Assembly: GCA_007134165.1 (NCBI GenBank)
Contig: SLLJ01000504.1
Location: forward strand, 1 to 10,495
Origin: Nitriliruptoraceae bacterium
Lineage (GTDB): Bacteria; Actinomycetota; Nitriliruptoria; Nitriliruptorales; Nitriliruptoraceae
Direction of reading: 5' to 3'
DNA length: 10,495 nucleotides
The position numbers and the translations under genes were made by a program. The notes beneath the pieces are model-generated. The model was not told the origin of the DNA. It did not search any database and saw only the letters and a program-made list of their open reading frames with translations. This document shows positions 1-6,569 of this stretch, piece by piece. Positions within the stretch are counted from its first letter, which is position 1. Each line of letters starts with the position of its first letter.

Positions 1-51
1 GATCTCACGCATGACCGACAGCATCCCACGCCCCTGCGACACCCCGTCCAC
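1..51 (-). other. possible 5' end of a gene running off the left edge
   Basis: On the minus strand a GTG at 51-49 opens a frame that stays open to the window edge (17 codons, beginning MDGVSQGRG). The frame is also open upstream of this GTG, and I see no good ribosome binding site in front of it. The peptide is too short to assign to a family. It would start just downstream of the methyltransferase stop and on the same strand. It is listed only so that the first 82 bases are not taken as empty. Confidence 0.15.
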
Positions 52-82
52 ACCACCGCCCACGACAGACCAAGACAGCCGC

Positions 83-944
83 CTACAGGTGATGAACCAA
101 CCCCCAGCAGCTCACGACCCCGACACCGGCCGGTGAGGATCCCGGCCACGTAGCCCGAACGGTGACCGACCGGGCGATGCTGCGCTGCACCTCAGCCGGG
201 ATGACCCGACGCATGAGCGCGACCACCTCGGCGGTGAACAGCGGGTAGACCTCTACGTCGTCGAGGCTCAGCGTGACCGGCTGCTCGATCTCGATGTCGA
301 CGAACCCCGTGCGCGTGAGCTTGCCAACGAGCACGCGCTCACTGACCGCGCCGGCGATGCAACCGGCCCAGGCCGCGCCGCTGGCGAGCACCTCGGGAGG
401 CAGGTCCTGGTCGACGACGAGATCGGTCAGGTACAGCCGGCCGCCGGGCACCAGCACGCGGGCGATCTCCGCCAGCGCGCGGCTCTTGCGCCGCGAGAGG
501 TTGAGCACACCGTTGGGGATGACCACCTCGACGCTCGAATCAATGAGCGGCAATGCCTCCATCTCGCCGTCGAGAACGTCGCACCACGCGGCGACACCGG
601 CCTGCTCGCTGGCCTGACGGGCACGCTCGCACATCTCACCGAGCAGGTCGACCGCGATCGTCGTTCCCGTGGGTCCGACGCGCCGGACCGCGAGGATGCT
701 GTCGATGCCGCCCCCGCAGCCCAGGTCGAGCACCACCCCCCGATGTCTGTGCCGGGTGGCGAACCGGGTCGCCAACACCCAACGCCCACCGCACGGCGAT
801 CTCGGGCACCCCGGCCAGATCCTCGGGCAGGTAGAACCGCTCGGCCACGTGGCGGCCCGCTCCGGCGGGGATCGCCTGGTAGGCACGGCGCACCACCTCG
901 CGGATCTCGTCCTGGTACCTCAGGTCCGTGGACGAACGGTTCAT
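83..944 (-). pseudogene. ArsM-like SAM-dependent methyltransferase, split by a single-base frameshift
   Basis: This is a class I SAM-dependent methyltransferase resembling the arsenite methyltransferase (ArsM) family. The N-terminal part reads from ATG 944 (MNRSSTDLRYQDEIREVV, then a YLPEDLAGVPEIAVRWALG stretch typical of the family). The rest continues in another frame with motif I (VVLDLGCGGGID), an acidic end of strand 2 (IAVDLLGEM), GEMEALPL, PNGVLNLS, VLVPGGRLYLTDLV and WAGCIAGA. The two parts join at the six-C run at 736-741 (six G on the coding strand). Removing one base gives an uninterrupted product of about 286 residues, a normal length for the family. The ribosome binding site is strong (GAGGAG before the ATG). 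It lies 59 bp after the anti-sigma gene and is probably in the same operon. The asparagine-cysteine usually found in the NCV-NLS motif of arsenite methyltransferases is here Asn-Gly, so arsenite is a doubtful substrate. The frameshift may be a real mutation or a homopolymer sequencing error. Confidence 0.8.
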
Positions 945-1003
945 CGGTGCTCCTCGTGGCAGCGTTCGTGAGATGAGCGGCGGATGGTCAGGCCGGTCCC
1001 GCG

Positions 1004-1264
1004 TCACGCGCCCGCGAGTGATTCATCGCCCCCCAGCGCGTCGATGACCCCATCGAGCCGGTCGTGCACGTCGGGGGGCAGCGACGCCGCCGTTGGGGTG
1101 CGCAGCAGGGTGCGCAGTTCGCGGACGAACTCGAGCTCCCCACAACAACGCCGACAGAACGCCAGATGCTGTTCGAGCTGCTGCTCGTGGTTCGGCTCGA
1201 GGCCTCGGTCGAGGTGGTCCCACAACCGACGCACAGCCTCGCGGCAGCCGGGCGGCACGCTCAT
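1004..1264 (-). CDS. RsrA-like zinc-binding anti-sigma factor (ZAS/zf-HC2)
   Basis: This 86-residue soluble protein has no membrane segment. It carries Cys7, then His33-x3-Cys37-x2-Cys40, the HxxxCxxC signature of zinc-containing anti-sigma factors. The spacing C-26-H-4-C-3-C equals that of Streptomyces RsrA (Cys11, His37, Cys41, Cys44), where oxidation forms a disulfide, expels zinc and frees the sigma factor. An extra Cys41 follows directly. The flanking sequence (CREAVRRLWDHLD) also matches the family. The ATG at 1264 overlaps the sigma-factor stop (ATGA), so the two are translationally coupled and should be made in matched amounts. A longer frame starting at 1342 lies inside the sigma gene and adds no family-like sequence, so I chose 1264. 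The role is inferred: it binds and silences the neighbouring ECF sigma factor until thiol oxidation. Confidence 0.87.
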   Translation of the reverse strand: MSVPPGCREAVRRLWDHLDRGLEPNHEQQLEQHLAFCRRCCGELEFVRELRTLLRTPTAASLPPDVHDRLDGVIDALGGDESLAGA

Positions 1265-1866
1265 CGCCGCCCCCTTCCCGCCGCAACGGCCGTGCCGTGC
1301 GTAGGCTGCTCGAGCAGGCCGGACTCCTCGGCGCACTCCCACAGAGCACGCTCGAAGCGCTGCCGGCCGCGGTGCAGCTGCGAGAGCACCGTGCCCAACG
1401 GCAGCTCGAGCATCGCCGCGATCTCGTAGGTGTCGAAGCCCTCCACGTAGCGCAGCACGACCGGCGCACGCTCATGGTCGGGCAGGCGCTGGAGCACGAG
1501 GTGGACGTCCTGGGCACTGAAGGTGCCGAGCACGTCGACGTGCAACGTGTCCGAGTAGGGCAGCGGGTCCTCCTCGACCAGGGTCGCGTACAGGGAGAAG
1601 TGCTCGGGCTCGTCGACCGGCAGCTCATCGGGCCGCCGGCCTCGTGCCCGCAACCGGTCGCGCCACACGTTGGTGAGGATGGCCCGCAGCCAGCGAGGAC
1701 CGGCACCGGGGTCGTCGAGCTTCCCGGAGGCGCGACAGGCCCGCACGAGCGTCTCCTGCACCAGGTCCTCGGCGTCCTGCCCGGCCAGATGCCGGGCCAG
1801 CGCATACAACCCCGGCAGCTCGCGACGGGCGAGCTGCTGCAAGGCCTTGCGATGTCCGGTCTCCAC
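1261..1866 (-). CDS. ECF RNA polymerase sigma factor, SigR-like
   Basis: This 201-residue sigma-70 factor has only regions 2 and 4, as in the ECF group. Region 2 spans about 17-75 and includes the core-binding DAEDLVQET (31-39) and the -10-reading stretch WLRAILTNVWRDRLR. Region 4 spans about 117-172, with a helix-turn-helix near YEIAAMLELPLGTVLSQLHRGR that contacts the -35 element. The region 4 sequence and the tail resemble Streptomyces SigR (RGRRQL...ARERGL versus RGRQRF...AEESGL), which fits the RsrA-like partner downstream. The start is GTG 1866, preceded only by a weak G-rich stretch, so a few residues of uncertainty remain. It follows the OsmC gene by 69 bp and overlaps the anti-sigma gene by 4 bases. 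It probably controls its own operon, but I found no convincing SigR-type promoter (GGGAAY with a GTT element) upstream. Confidence 0.92.
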   Translation of the reverse strand: METGHRKALQQLARRELPGLYALARHLAGQDAEDLVQETLVRACRASGKLDDPGAGPRWLRAILTNVWRDRLRARGRRPDELPVDEPEHFSLYATLVEEDPLPYSDTLHVDVLGTFSAQDVHLVLQRLPDHERAPVVLRYVEGFDTYEIAAMLELPLGTVLSQLHRGRQRFERALWECAEESGLLEQPTHGTAVAAGRGRR

Positions 1867-1935
1867 GCCACCCCCAACGGTTGGCCATGCTCGCTGGTCG
1901 CCCGGACCTTGTCCACCTCCGGTCAGCCGCCAGGG

Positions 1936-2502
1936 TCACACGATCTCGAGCGAGGTGGTCACCTCCACCGGGTTGACCAGCATGTCGCGGACCGGGGAGG
2001 TGTCCTGCACGTAGGAGCACAGCGCGGTGAGCTGCTCGTCGGTCGCGTCGGGGCTCGACACGCGGCCGGTGACGCGGATCGCGGTGAACCCGGGCCGCGG
2101 TGCCTGCTGGCCGAGGAACGAGCGGACATCGAGGTCCCCCTCCACCTCGTAGTCCATCCGGGTGATCTCGATGCCCTGAGCGGCCGCGTTGGCGATGTAG
2201 CCCACGGCGTAGCAGAAGGCCAGCGCCTGCAACACGAGCTCCACGGCGTTTGGGCCCTGGTTGGAGCCGAGCAGGACGGGGGGCTCGTCCCCATGCAGTG
2301 TGAAGGACACGTCGCGGGTGTCGTCGGGCTGTCCGGCATGGTCGAACCCGTGGATGCGTCCGATGCTGTGGGTTCCATCCTGCCAACTGCTGCTGGCCCG
2401 GAACGTGAAGGTGCCGACCGCAGGATCGGCCTTGGTCGCCTCGATGGTCTGCACGAGCTGCTCGACGTCGATGCCGTTGCGTAACGTCGTGGTGGTCGCC
2501 AT
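1936..2502 (-). CDS. OsmC family protein (possible peroxide/thiol-active enzyme)
   Basis: This 188-residue protein belongs to the OsmC/Ohr superfamily, whose members reduce organic hydroperoxides through a cysteine pair or have unknown thiol chemistry. Features seen are a beta-rich N-terminal half (FTFRASSSWQDG), the central helix PNAVELVLQALAFCYAVGY with Cys97, and the C-terminal block LCSYVQDTSPVRDMLVNPV with Cys162. In classical OsmC and Ohr the second reactive cysteine precedes PV; here that position is Ser169, and Cys162 lies seven residues earlier. Peroxidase activity is therefore not assured. The ATG at 2502 is chosen because a strong purine-rich site (GAGGAGAGGGAG) precedes it; the longer frame from 2625 has no family-like sequence. 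It is the first gene of the probable osmC-sigma-anti-sigma-methyltransferase operon and has a dyad-rich leader. Confidence 0.88.
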   Translation of the reverse strand: MATTTTLRNGIDVEQLVQTIEATKADPAVGTFTFRASSSWQDGTHSIGRIHGFDHAGQPDDTRDVSFTLHGDEPPVLLGSNQGPNAVELVLQALAFCYAVGYIANAAAQGIEITRMDYEVEGDLDVRSFLGQQAPRPGFTAIRVTGRVSSPDATDEQLTALCSYVQDTSPVRDMLVNPVEVTTSLEIV

Positions 2503-2836
2503 GGTGCTCCCTCTCCTCGTGGTTGATGGTGTGGTCAACGGCAGTCGGTGACCTGCCGTCATCTCCAAAGACAGACGTCGGGGCGGCACGAGGGATTGCG
2601 ATCCGACCGCTACCGCTGCGACCACCGAACAGCCCGTGCGACGGCAGCGCGTGCGATCGGCTGTCCTGCCGCGCCGGTGCGACGGACGCCGCCGTCGTCG
2701 GGTCAGCTCACCGCCGACGACGGGGCCACACTGATCGCACTCGTCGTGGCGGTGGCCGTCGCGGTCGGCTTCGAGATCGGGAGGACGACCGGGCAGTGCG
2801 CGCGACGGCGGGAACCAGCGGCCGTGTCCGGGCAGC
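2503..2836. other. 334-bp intergenic region between the GNAT and OsmC genes
   Basis: It contains the OsmC ribosome binding site (2503-2520) and the two dyads at 2522-2559. The rest (2560-2836) has no recognisable gene on either strand. A plus-strand frame at 2677-2886 encodes a short hydrophobic stretch, but it has no ribosome binding site and overlaps the GNAT gene end. The region is long enough to hold a separate promoter for the OsmC-sigma operon, so the GNAT gene need not be co-transcribed. Confidence 0.6.
2522..2559. promoter_or_regulatory. two overlapping inverted repeats upstream of the OsmC gene
   Basis: Plus-strand reading: GTTGA (2522-2526), 8-base spacer, TCAAC (2535-2539); then ACGGCAG (2538-2544), 8-base spacer, CTGCCGT (2553-2559). 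Both dyads are perfect, have equal spacers and share two bases. They begin about 20 bp upstream of the OsmC ATG. They could be an operator pair near the promoter or two mutually exclusive hairpins in the leader. Which one applies cannot be told from sequence. Confidence 0.4.
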
Positions 2837-3442
2837 TCAGCGCTGATCCGCGCCTTCGGCGCTGCCGGTCAGATGGCGCCGCATGAGCACGCGCGGGAAC
2901 CCACCGGACACCGACTGCGTGCCGCCCGCCCACTCGAACCCGGCACGCTCGAACAGGGCACGGGTGCCCACGTAGGCCATCGTGGTGTCGACCTTCGCTC
3001 CCCGGTTGTCGACCGGGTAGCCCTCCACCGCGGGAGCCCCCTGCAAGCGGGCCTGCTCCACCGCACCCTCGAGCAGCGGCAGCGAGATCCCGCGCCCCCG
3101 GTGGCCCGGACGCACCCGGATGCACCACACCGACCACACCGGCAGGTCGTCGACGTGGGGGATCTTGCGCGACCGCGCGAAGGGCAGCTGCGCCCGGGGA
3201 GCCACCGCCGCCCACCCGACGACCTCGGAGCCGTCGTAGGCGAGCACGCCGGGGCCACGGCCGCTACCACACAGCGTGCGGACGTACTCACCCCGGGCCG
3301 GGCCGACGAGCTCGCGGTTGGTCCGTGAGTCGAGGCGGTGGCTCAGACACCAGCACACCGACGCATCGGACTTCTTGGGCCCGAGCATGACCGCGACATC
3401 CTCGAACCGATCGAGGGTGGCAGCAGCGACCTCGATCACCAT
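2837..3442 (-). CDS. GNAT family N-acetyltransferase
   Basis: This 201-residue acetyltransferase of the Gcn5 fold transfers the acetyl group of acetyl-CoA to an unknown acceptor. The central core is visible: VLAYDGSEVVGWAAVAPR (67-83), then strand 4 with the acetyl-CoA pyrophosphate loop VRPGHRGRGIS (110-120) and the C-terminal ALFERAGFE (162-170). A Cys-Trp-Cys motif at 30-32 near the N-terminus recurs in one actinobacterial GNAT subgroup; I do not know its role. The ATG at 3442 has an excellent ribosome binding site (GGAGGAGG, about 6 bases away). It is 65 bp downstream of the CHAD gene on the same strand and could be transcribed with it. The substrate cannot be predicted. Confidence 0.85.
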   Translation of the reverse strand: MVIEVAAATLDRFEDVAVMLGPKKSDASVCWCLSHRLDSRTNRELVGPARGEYVRTLCGSGRGPGVLAYDGSEVVGWAAVAPRAQLPFARSRKIPHVDDLPVWSVWCIRVRPGHRGRGISLPLLEGAVEQARLQGAPAVEGYPVDNRGAKVDTTMAYVGTRALFERAGFEWAGGTQSVSGGFPRVLMRRHLTGSAEGADQR

Positions 3443-3507
3443 CGGCGACCTCCTCCCCGGTGGCAGGTGGCGAGTTCAGGGCAACGATATGGCACGATGC
3501 GCACCGC

Positions 3508-4482
3508 TCAGCGCCCCGGCACGACGGCGGGATCGGGCAGCGGATCGCGCGGCATCGCGGCAGACGCCGAGGTCCAGGAGACCCGCAGCTGGGCGACCAG
3601 GCACGCCGGATCCTCGGCGAAGCACCGCTGCCCGAGCACCCACGCTTGCGCCTGAAGCTCGGCACGTCGGCGATCGAGCAGTCCGCACAGGGCCGCCACC
3701 TCGCGCTCGGCCGTGAAGCGGTCGGGATCGGCGGTGAGGTCACGGCGCAGGACCGCCAGGTCGTGATCGTCGCCCAGCAGATCGGTCAACTCGTGCACCT
3801 GGTTTCGTCGTGCGGCGAGGACCGCGGGCCAGGCGGACTCGAGCAGGCGCAGGTGATGACGGTGGTACTTGGCGCGTTTGCGCCACAGGTGGAAGGTGGA
3901 CGAGGTCGCATCGTCGTAGGCGTCCTGCATCCGCGCGCGAGCTCGACCGTAGGTCTTGGCCAGTCCTCCCTCGAACACCTCGAAGCCATCGTCCTCGAGC
4001 TCCCAACCGGCGACGCGCTCGCGGGCCTGTTGAAGCTGCGCACCGACGGCCTGCAGCCGCTGCTCGAGATCGTCGTCCAAGACTTGCTCACGCCGCTCGA
4101 CCAGGCGCTCGCGGATGGGGGCGAGCTCCTGGGCCATCCCGTCGTCGCTGAAGCGTGCGACCAGCGCGTCGAAGGTCTCCACGGCCACACCGACGTCCCG
4201 GGCCCCGGAGAGGGGCCGCATCATGTCCCGGAACGCCACGTTCTCCCGGTCGTAGAGTTCGGGGGCGGCACCACGCACCAGCCGCAGCAGCGCTCGCGCC
4301 TTCTTGCCCCGCTGCCGCACACGGTGCACGGCACGGTGCGGGTCCTCGCCGCCGAGCTCCTCCAAGCCACGATCGATCTGTGCAACGGCGAGACGCCGCA
4401 ACTCGTCCTGGGGTTCGGCATCCGGGTCCCAGCGGAAGGCGGCCACCGCCGTCAACTCCTCGGTCGGTTGCGGGAAAGACAC
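3508..4482 (-). CDS. CHAD domain-containing protein
   Basis: This 324-residue all-helical protein belongs to the CHAD (conserved histidine alpha-helical domain) family. These domains bind inorganic polyphosphate through conserved His, Arg and Lys residues and often sit near polyphosphate metabolism genes. Both halves of the repeated helical bundle are visible: HRVRQRGKKARALLRL (53-68) with LSGARDVGV (91-99), and FHLWRKRAKYHRHHLRLLE (197-215) with LGDDHDLAVL (236-245). There is no CYTH triphosphatase domain, so this is a stand-alone CHAD protein. The start is GTG 4482 with only a weak ribosome binding site, so the exact N-terminus is uncertain. It is divergent from the molybdate regulator. No polyphosphate kinase or phosphatase gene is in the window, so its partner is unknown. 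Confidence 0.88.
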   Translation of the reverse strand: MSFPQPTEELTAVAAFRWDPDAEPQDELRRLAVAQIDRGLEELGGEDPHRAVHRVRQRGKKARALLRLVRGAAPELYDRENVAFRDMMRPLSGARDVGVAVETFDALVARFSDDGMAQELAPIRERLVERREQVLDDDLEQRLQAVGAQLQQARERVAGWELEDDGFEVFEGGLAKTYGRARARMQDAYDDATSSTFHLWRKRAKYHRHHLRLLESAWPAVLAARRNQVHELTDLLGDDHDLAVLRRDLTADPDRFTAEREVAALCGLLDRRRAELQAQAWVLGQRCFAEDPACLVAQLRVSWTSASAAMPRDPLPDPAVVPGR

Positions 4483-4607
4483 GAGTCACCGTAGCGACGA
4501 GGGCGCCGATGCCCGATGGACGAACGACGGGGCCACGCACGACCAGCGGCGTTGGCCGATCTGGCACCGACCTGTCGTGAGTTGCCGCAGTACCCGGCAG
4601 GCGATGA

Positions 4608-4637
4608 CAGGAAATGATAGTTTACGCCCATTTCCTG
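4608..4637. promoter_or_regulatory. perfect 9-bp inverted repeat, candidate operator of the mod operon
   Basis: CAGGAAATG at 4608-4616 and CATTTCCTG at 4629-4637 are perfect reverse complements separated by 12 bases, in an AT-rich island (ATAGTTTACG) within very GC-rich DNA. It lies 76 bp before the regulator start and about 125 bp before the divergent CHAD gene. The size, symmetry and place suit a dimeric regulator such as the XRE-type protein encoded immediately downstream. A TANNNT hexamer falls inside the spacer on both strands, so a -10 element could be covered by the bound protein. The assignment is inferred. Confidence 0.55.
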
Positions 4638-4682
4638 GCACCTCACTGGGTCCGGTTCCCGCCCTGCGGGTCGCACGCCGTC

Positions 4683-4701
4683 GACAAGGTGATGACAAGG
4701 T
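4683..4701 (+). repeat. 8-bp direct repeat with 11-bp period before the regulator gene
   Basis: GACAAGGT occurs at 4683-4690 and again at 4694-4701, one helical turn apart. The second copy runs directly into the ribosome binding site GAGGAGGA (4703-4710). It could be a protein site in the leader or a chance duplication. It is within 15 bp of the start codon, so anything bound there would affect translation or early elongation. Confidence 0.3.
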
Positions 4702-4713
4702 CGAGGAGGAGTG

Positions 4714-5727
4714 ATGCTCGGGGATCGCGTCCGCGGGTTGCGGCTCGAGCGTGGCTTGACGCAAGCCCAGTTGGCCCAGTTCGCCGGAGTCAGTCGCCAA
4801 CTGGTCGGCGCGGTCGAGGCGGAACGCCACCTCCCCCGGGTCGATGCCGCCGTGCGCCTCGCCACCGCGCTGTCCACCACGGTAGAGGAACTGCTCGCTG
4901 CGGACACCCGATACGTGGCCGGGGTGCTGGAGGAGCCCGCCGAAGGTTCGTTGGTCCGGATCGCGCGGGTCGGCGACCGGTTGGCCTGCGTTGCTGCAGC
5001 GGGCTCCGGAGAAGGGTGGGCCAGCGCCGACGGGCAGATCCGTGACGGGGGCGTGCGGCTGTTCGACGTGGAACGGCCTGCGGTCCTGGTCGCCGGCTGC
5101 GATCCGATCATCGGACTCGCTGCCCGGTTGCTGGAGGTGACCAGGGGACCTCGCGTCGTGCCCGTGGCCACCTCGAGTGCTGCGGCCGTCACCGCCCTGA
5201 TGGGGGGCCGTACCCACGCGGTGATGGTCCACGGACCCGAGGGACGGCTCCCGGCAGCTCCAGCAAACGTTCGGCGCTGGCACATCGCGACCTGGCAGGT
5301 CGGGCTGGCTGCCCCGGCCGACCTCCCGGATGGATGGGTGGACGACGCTCTCGCCGGCCGGCTGCCCGTCGCGCAGCGCGAGTCCGGCGCGGGCAGCCAG
5401 GCCGCCTTCGAGCGCGCCAGACGTCATCGTCAGGTCAGCGCAAGCAGGGTCTCAGGCCCCCGGGTCAGTGGCCACGCCGAGGCTGCCTGGCGCGCTGCGA
5501 CCGACGGCATGGTCGCCGTGACCATCGAACCCGCGGCGCGCGCAAACGGGCTGGCCTTCCACGCCCTGGAGGTGCACCGCTCGCAGCTGTGGGTGGCGCA
5601 GGAGCACCTCGACAACGCGGTGCTCCACGCCTTCCTGCAGGAGCTCACGGGCGAACGCGTCGAACGCCGGCTCAGCGCGATCGGAGGCTACGACCTCTCC
5701 GAGACCGGCAGCGAGCTCGCCGCATGA
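4714..5727 (+). CDS. XRE-type HTH regulator fused to a periplasmic-binding-protein-like domain, probable molybdate/tungstate sensor
   Basis: This 337-residue cytoplasmic protein has two domains. Residues about 4-60 form an XRE-type helix-turn-helix (LRLERGLTQAQLAQFAGVSRQLVGAVE). Residues about 95-320 resemble a periplasmic-binding-protein domain (PBP-like, PF12727 type), with LVAGCDPIIGLAARLLE, AAVTALMGGRTHAVMVHG, VAQRESGAGSQAAFERA and a long C-terminal block ending LHAFLQELTG. Proteins of this layout commonly sit beside molybdate transport genes and are thought to sense the oxyanion; that role here is inferred from the neighbours. The ATG at 4714 is preferred (GAGGAGGA at 4703-4710); the adjacent in-frame GTG at 4711 would add one residue. 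The stop overlaps the modA start (ATGA at 5724), which makes regulator and transporter one translational unit. The palindrome at 4608-4637 is its likely site, which would give autoregulation. Confidence 0.85.
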   Translation: MLGDRVRGLRLERGLTQAQLAQFAGVSRQLVGAVEAERHLPRVDAAVRLATALSTTVEELLAADTRYVAGVLEEPAEGSLVRIARVGDRLACVAAAGSGEGWASADGQIRDGGVRLFDVERPAVLVAGCDPIIGLAARLLEVTRGPRVVPVATSSAAAVTALMGGRTHAVMVHGPEGRLPAAPANVRRWHIATWQVGLAAPADLPDGWVDDALAGRLPVAQRESGAGSQAAFERARRHRQVSASRVSGPRVSGHAEAAWRAATDGMVAVTIEPAARANGLAFHALEVHRSQLWVAQEHLDNAVLHAFLQELTGERVERRLSAIGGYDLSETGSELAA

Positions 5728-6569
5728 CCATCCGCCGCCAACGCAGCCATCCCGCAGCGCTTGCCGTCCTCGCCGTCCTCGCCGTCCTCGCCGGATCCCT
5801 CACCGCCTGCGGTTCGAACGTTCAGGCGGTGACCCCCGGCGATCCTCTGCTCATCGCCGGAGCCGCCGACCTACAGCCCGCTTTCACCGTGCTCGGTGAG
5901 CGCTTCGAGCAGGCCACGGGCGAGCAGGTGGTGTTCAGCTTCGGTTCCTCCGGACAGCTCGCCCAACAGTTGATCGAAGGTGCTCCGATGGACGTGTACG
6001 CCTCGGCGAACGTGGCGTTCGTCGAGCAGGTGCTCGCAGCCGGGGTCGGCGACCCCGACACGCAGACCACCTACGCGTTCGGGCGAATCACGATCTGGTC
6101 CTCCGATGCGGCCTGGCGCGGCTGGGATTCCCTCGAGGACCTCGCCGCTGACGAGGGCATCGCGAACATCGCGATCGCCAACCCGCAGCATGCGCCCTAC
6201 GGGCTGGCCGCCCGGCAGGCCCTGGAGTCCGCCGGGCTCTGGGATTTGGTCGCACCTCGGCTCGTGTACGGCGAGAACATCGCCGATACCCAGCGACTGG
6301 CCGCGACCGGAAACGCCGAGGCCGCCATCATCGCGCTGTCGCTGGCGCTCGCCGCCGACGAGGCCGGCGACGGCACCTGGGTCCTACTGGACGAACAGCT
6401 GCACGAGCCACTGCAGCAGGACCTGATCGTGGTCGCCGAGGACCCCGACCGAGCGGCGCTGGCCGCGCAGTTCCTCGCCTACGTCGACGCCGAGGAAGGT
6501 CGGCAGGTCATGCGCCGCTTCGGGTTCCTGCTGCCGGGTGAGCAGCCCACCGGCGTGCTCGCACCATGA
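5724..6569 (+). CDS. modA: molybdate ABC transporter substrate-binding lipoprotein ModA
   Basis: This is a 281-residue binding protein that captures molybdate or tungstate outside the membrane and hands it to ModB. A lipoprotein signal is clear: RR at 4-5, hydrophobic 11-24, lipobox LTAC with Cys29. Family motifs are AGAADLQPAF (45-54), FGSSGQLAQQLIEGAPMDVYASA (73-95), ANPQHAPYGLAARQALE (152-168), YGENIADTQ (182-190), AIIALSLAL (201-209) and the C-terminal GRQVMRRFGF. The first oxyanion-binding serine of the E. coli type (AASL) is absent, although GSSG is kept. The tyrosine of the E. coli protein in the last ligand strand is replaced by IIALS, closer to the Azotobacter/Pseudomonas type. The ATG overlaps the regulator stop and the gene end overlaps modB. 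TupA-type tungstate proteins look different, but I cannot separate molybdate from tungstate preference by sequence. Confidence 0.92.
   Translation: MTIRRQRSHPAALAVLAVLAVLAGSLTACGSNVQAVTPGDPLLIAGAADLQPAFTVLGERFEQATGEQVVFSFGSSGQLAQQLIEGAPMDVYASANVAFVEQVLAAGVGDPDTQTTYAFGRITIWSSDAAWRGWDSLEDLAADEGIANIAIANPQHAPYGLAARQALESAGLWDLVAPRLVYGENIADTQRLAATGNAEAAIIALSLALAADEAGDGTWVLLDEQLHEPLQQDLIVVAEDPDRAALAAQFLAYVDAEEGRQVMRRFGFLLPGEQPTGVLAP
5763..5789 (+). repeat. three tandem 9-bp units in the ModA signal peptide
   Basis: GCCGTCCTC is repeated three times without a mismatch and encodes an Ala-Val-Leu triplet repeat in the hydrophobic core of the lipoprotein signal. Gain or loss of one unit keeps the frame and changes the core length by three residues. 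Confidence 0.85.

Noticed and set aside
1093..2484. 463-codon plus-strand open frame
   Set aside because: It runs antisense across the sigma and OsmC genes, has no family motifs, and arises from high-GC codon bias on the opposite strand.
2677..2886. Small plus-strand frame with a hydrophobic stretch (ALVVAVAVAVGF), possible membrane peptide
   Set aside because: It has no ribosome binding site, overlaps the GNAT gene end, and its composition can come from GC bias alone.
4483..4713. Molybdenum-cofactor riboswitch before the mod operon
   Set aside because: I could not recognise the conserved aptamer elements; only the palindrome and the direct repeat are evident.
5334..5723. Upstream extension of the modA frame
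   Set aside because: It lies inside the regulator gene, is Arg-rich, and precedes a clear lipoprotein signal that starts at 5724.
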